This document shows, in pieces, positions 63,251 to 64,000 of a stretch of DNA of 64,000 nt. Source of the stretch: Nitrospira japonica (GTDB lineage: Bacteria; Nitrospirota; Thermodesulfovibrionia; UBA6902); contig DYJL01000014.1 in NCBI GenBank assembly GCA_020723105.1, forward strand, positions 1 to 64,000. The letters run 5' to 3'. The notes below the pieces were generated by a model, which searched no databases, was not told the origin of the DNA, and worked only from the letters and a program-made list of their open reading frames with translations. Position 1 is the first letter of the stretch. Every line of letters starts with the position of its first letter. The translations under genes and the position numbers were made by a program.

Positions 63251-64000
63251 TTATAATAAATTATTTACTTGATTTGAAAGTATTTTTTTAACCTCACGAA
63301 TATATATGTCTTCATTGTCAATTTGAGATAAGGAAATAACGTGTAGAATCTTCATCTTCAATAAGTTCGGATTAAATAATAGAATACCTTCATAGCCGGA
63401 TAATTGACCAAATAATATTTTATTCCTACGAAGTAAAGTAATAACTGTTAAAAAATCTATCGCCTTTCTATTGTAATAATCCAAATTGATAAAGGTACTA
63501 GCTATTTTTAAGTTGTAATTGTCTATAATCCCTATTAATTTTTCAATAAAAAAAAGTACATATATCACCCCTGTCTTGCGAGGATTAAAATCATGAAAAA
63601 AAATATCGTTAGTATTACTAACGATAAAATCTAATCCGAAATATCCTTTTCTTATGAAATATTGTTTTAAAAAACTAGCAATTAATTCAGCATAATCCTT
63701 GATCTTGCTATGGCATTCCTCAGGGAAAGTTGCAGGATATTTAAATCCTTTGAAATGGTTATTATCCATACTACACTCATCAATAAATATTCGAGGATTA
63801 TTATTTTGAAAAATAAATTGAATACTCCCATTCCAAACAGCTTCTATTTTCTTTTCCAGTAAAAATAAATCAGTTGGATATTGTTTAACTATTTTTTTTA
63901 GTATTTGATTTGAAGATATATCATATACGCCTAAACTGCCGATTGTATTATTCTTTTTAAGCAATACATCTTGATTCCTTTTTATAAAATGCCTATAATC
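63251..64000 (-). CDS. ATP-grasp domain protein, C-terminal part (gene continues beyond the window)
   Basis: The reading frame is open to the window edge (first codons DYRHFIKRNQDV), so the start lies outside. GYFGLDFIVSNTNDIFFHDF and NPRKTG match the ATP-grasp core in which Asp and Asn-Pro-Arg bind magnesium-ATP. Such enzymes join a carboxylate to an amine or similar group. The C-terminal 100 residues are unassigned. GC is about 30 %, much lower than in the chromosome to the left, suggesting foreign origin. Confidence 0.6.
   Translation of the reverse strand, partial: DYRHFIKRNQDVLLKKNNTIGSLGVYDISSNQILKKIVKQYPTDLFLLEKKIEAVWNGSIQFIFQNNNPRIFIDECSMDNNHFKGFKYPATFPEECHSKIKDYAELIASFLKQYFIRKGYFGLDFIVSNTNDIFFHDFNPRKTGVIYVLFFIEKLIGIIDNYNLKIASTFINLDYYNRKAIDFLTVITLLRRNKILFGQLSGYEGILLFNPNLLKMKILHVISLSQIDNEDIYIREVKKILSNQVNNLL

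Larger units (their letters stand above)
53272..64000. mobile_element. integrative element at tRNA-Arg (right end outside the window)
   Basis: It starts at the tRNA-Arg 3' half. In order it holds an integrase, an excisionase-like gene, a VirD4/HerA-type ATPase, two small membrane proteins, a Rossmann-like protein, a vWA membrane protein, a frameshifted small gene, a coiled-coil protein, an unknown gene with a decayed partial copy, and a partial ATP-grasp gene. GC falls sharply after about 61.6 kb, which may mark a different cargo or a second insertion. No relaxase, primase or mating-channel gene is seen. Confidence 0.72.

Overview
The window is a bacterial chromosome segment of roughly 40-45 % GC, dropping clearly after about 61.6 kb. 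It carries a CIRCE-controlled groES-groEL pair, tmRNA, a complete type II secretion operon, three sigma-54 activators with cognate kinases, a PEP-CTERM protein, two B12-type radical SAM enzymes and DUF4390. This set suggests an uncultured Nitrospirota (Thermodesulfovibrionia-like) or deltaproteobacterial organism. That placement is inferred from gene content only; no rRNA is present.

Layout. 0-6 kb: LamG lipoprotein, family-2 glycosyltransferase, radical SAM enzyme and an alkaline-phosphatase-superfamily hydrolase, probably surface or lipid chemistry. 5.7-10.7 kb: a minus-strand block with a PAS-rich histidine kinase, an NtrC-family regulator, a small Cys protein and a PEP-CTERM protein. A sigma-54 promoter and dyad sites lie just downstream of the regulator, so this looks like a self-contained regulon. 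10.8-27.6 kb: housekeeping genes (xerC-hslV-hslU; yajC-secD-secF-recJ-rsh-ogt; groES-groEL; rhomboid), with a 134-bp MITE flanked by an 8-bp target duplication at 10.8 kb. 27.6-31.6 kb: ssrA, a PilZ protein, a HicB-like mini-protein, a YeeE/YedE transporter interrupted by an in-frame TGA, and a kinase-like protein lacking its phospho-acceptors. 31.6-42.6 kb: one type II secretion operon in the order D-E-F-G-H-I-J-K-L-M-C. 42.8-50.7 kb: NtrX, NtrY and DUF4390 on the minus strand, divergent from a GlrK/QseG/GlrR-type trio, bracketed by two inverted copies of one MITE. 50.9-53.3 kb: a fibronectin type III protein, hisI, yraN, tRNA-Pro(CGG) and tRNA-Arg(CCT).

From the 3' half of tRNA-Arg to beyond the right edge lies an integrative element. 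It has a tyrosine integrase whose last codons are written in the tRNA sequence, an excisionase-like protein, a VirD4/HerA-type ATPase with a nuclease-like tail, two small membrane proteins (one with zinc knuckles), a Rossmann-like protein and a membrane-anchored coiled-coil/vWA protein. No relaxase or type IV secretion channel gene is visible. The low-GC end holds an unrecognised gene, a decayed tandem partial copy of it, and an ATP-grasp gene cut by the window edge.

The strongest candidate novelties are (1) the YeeE/YedE transporter read as a selenoprotein: TGA stands where a conserved Cys is expected, the frame stays open with family-typical sequence, and a SECIS-like hairpin with a GGUC loop follows 19 nt downstream; and (2) the relaxase-less vWA/VirD4-like element at tRNA-Arg.
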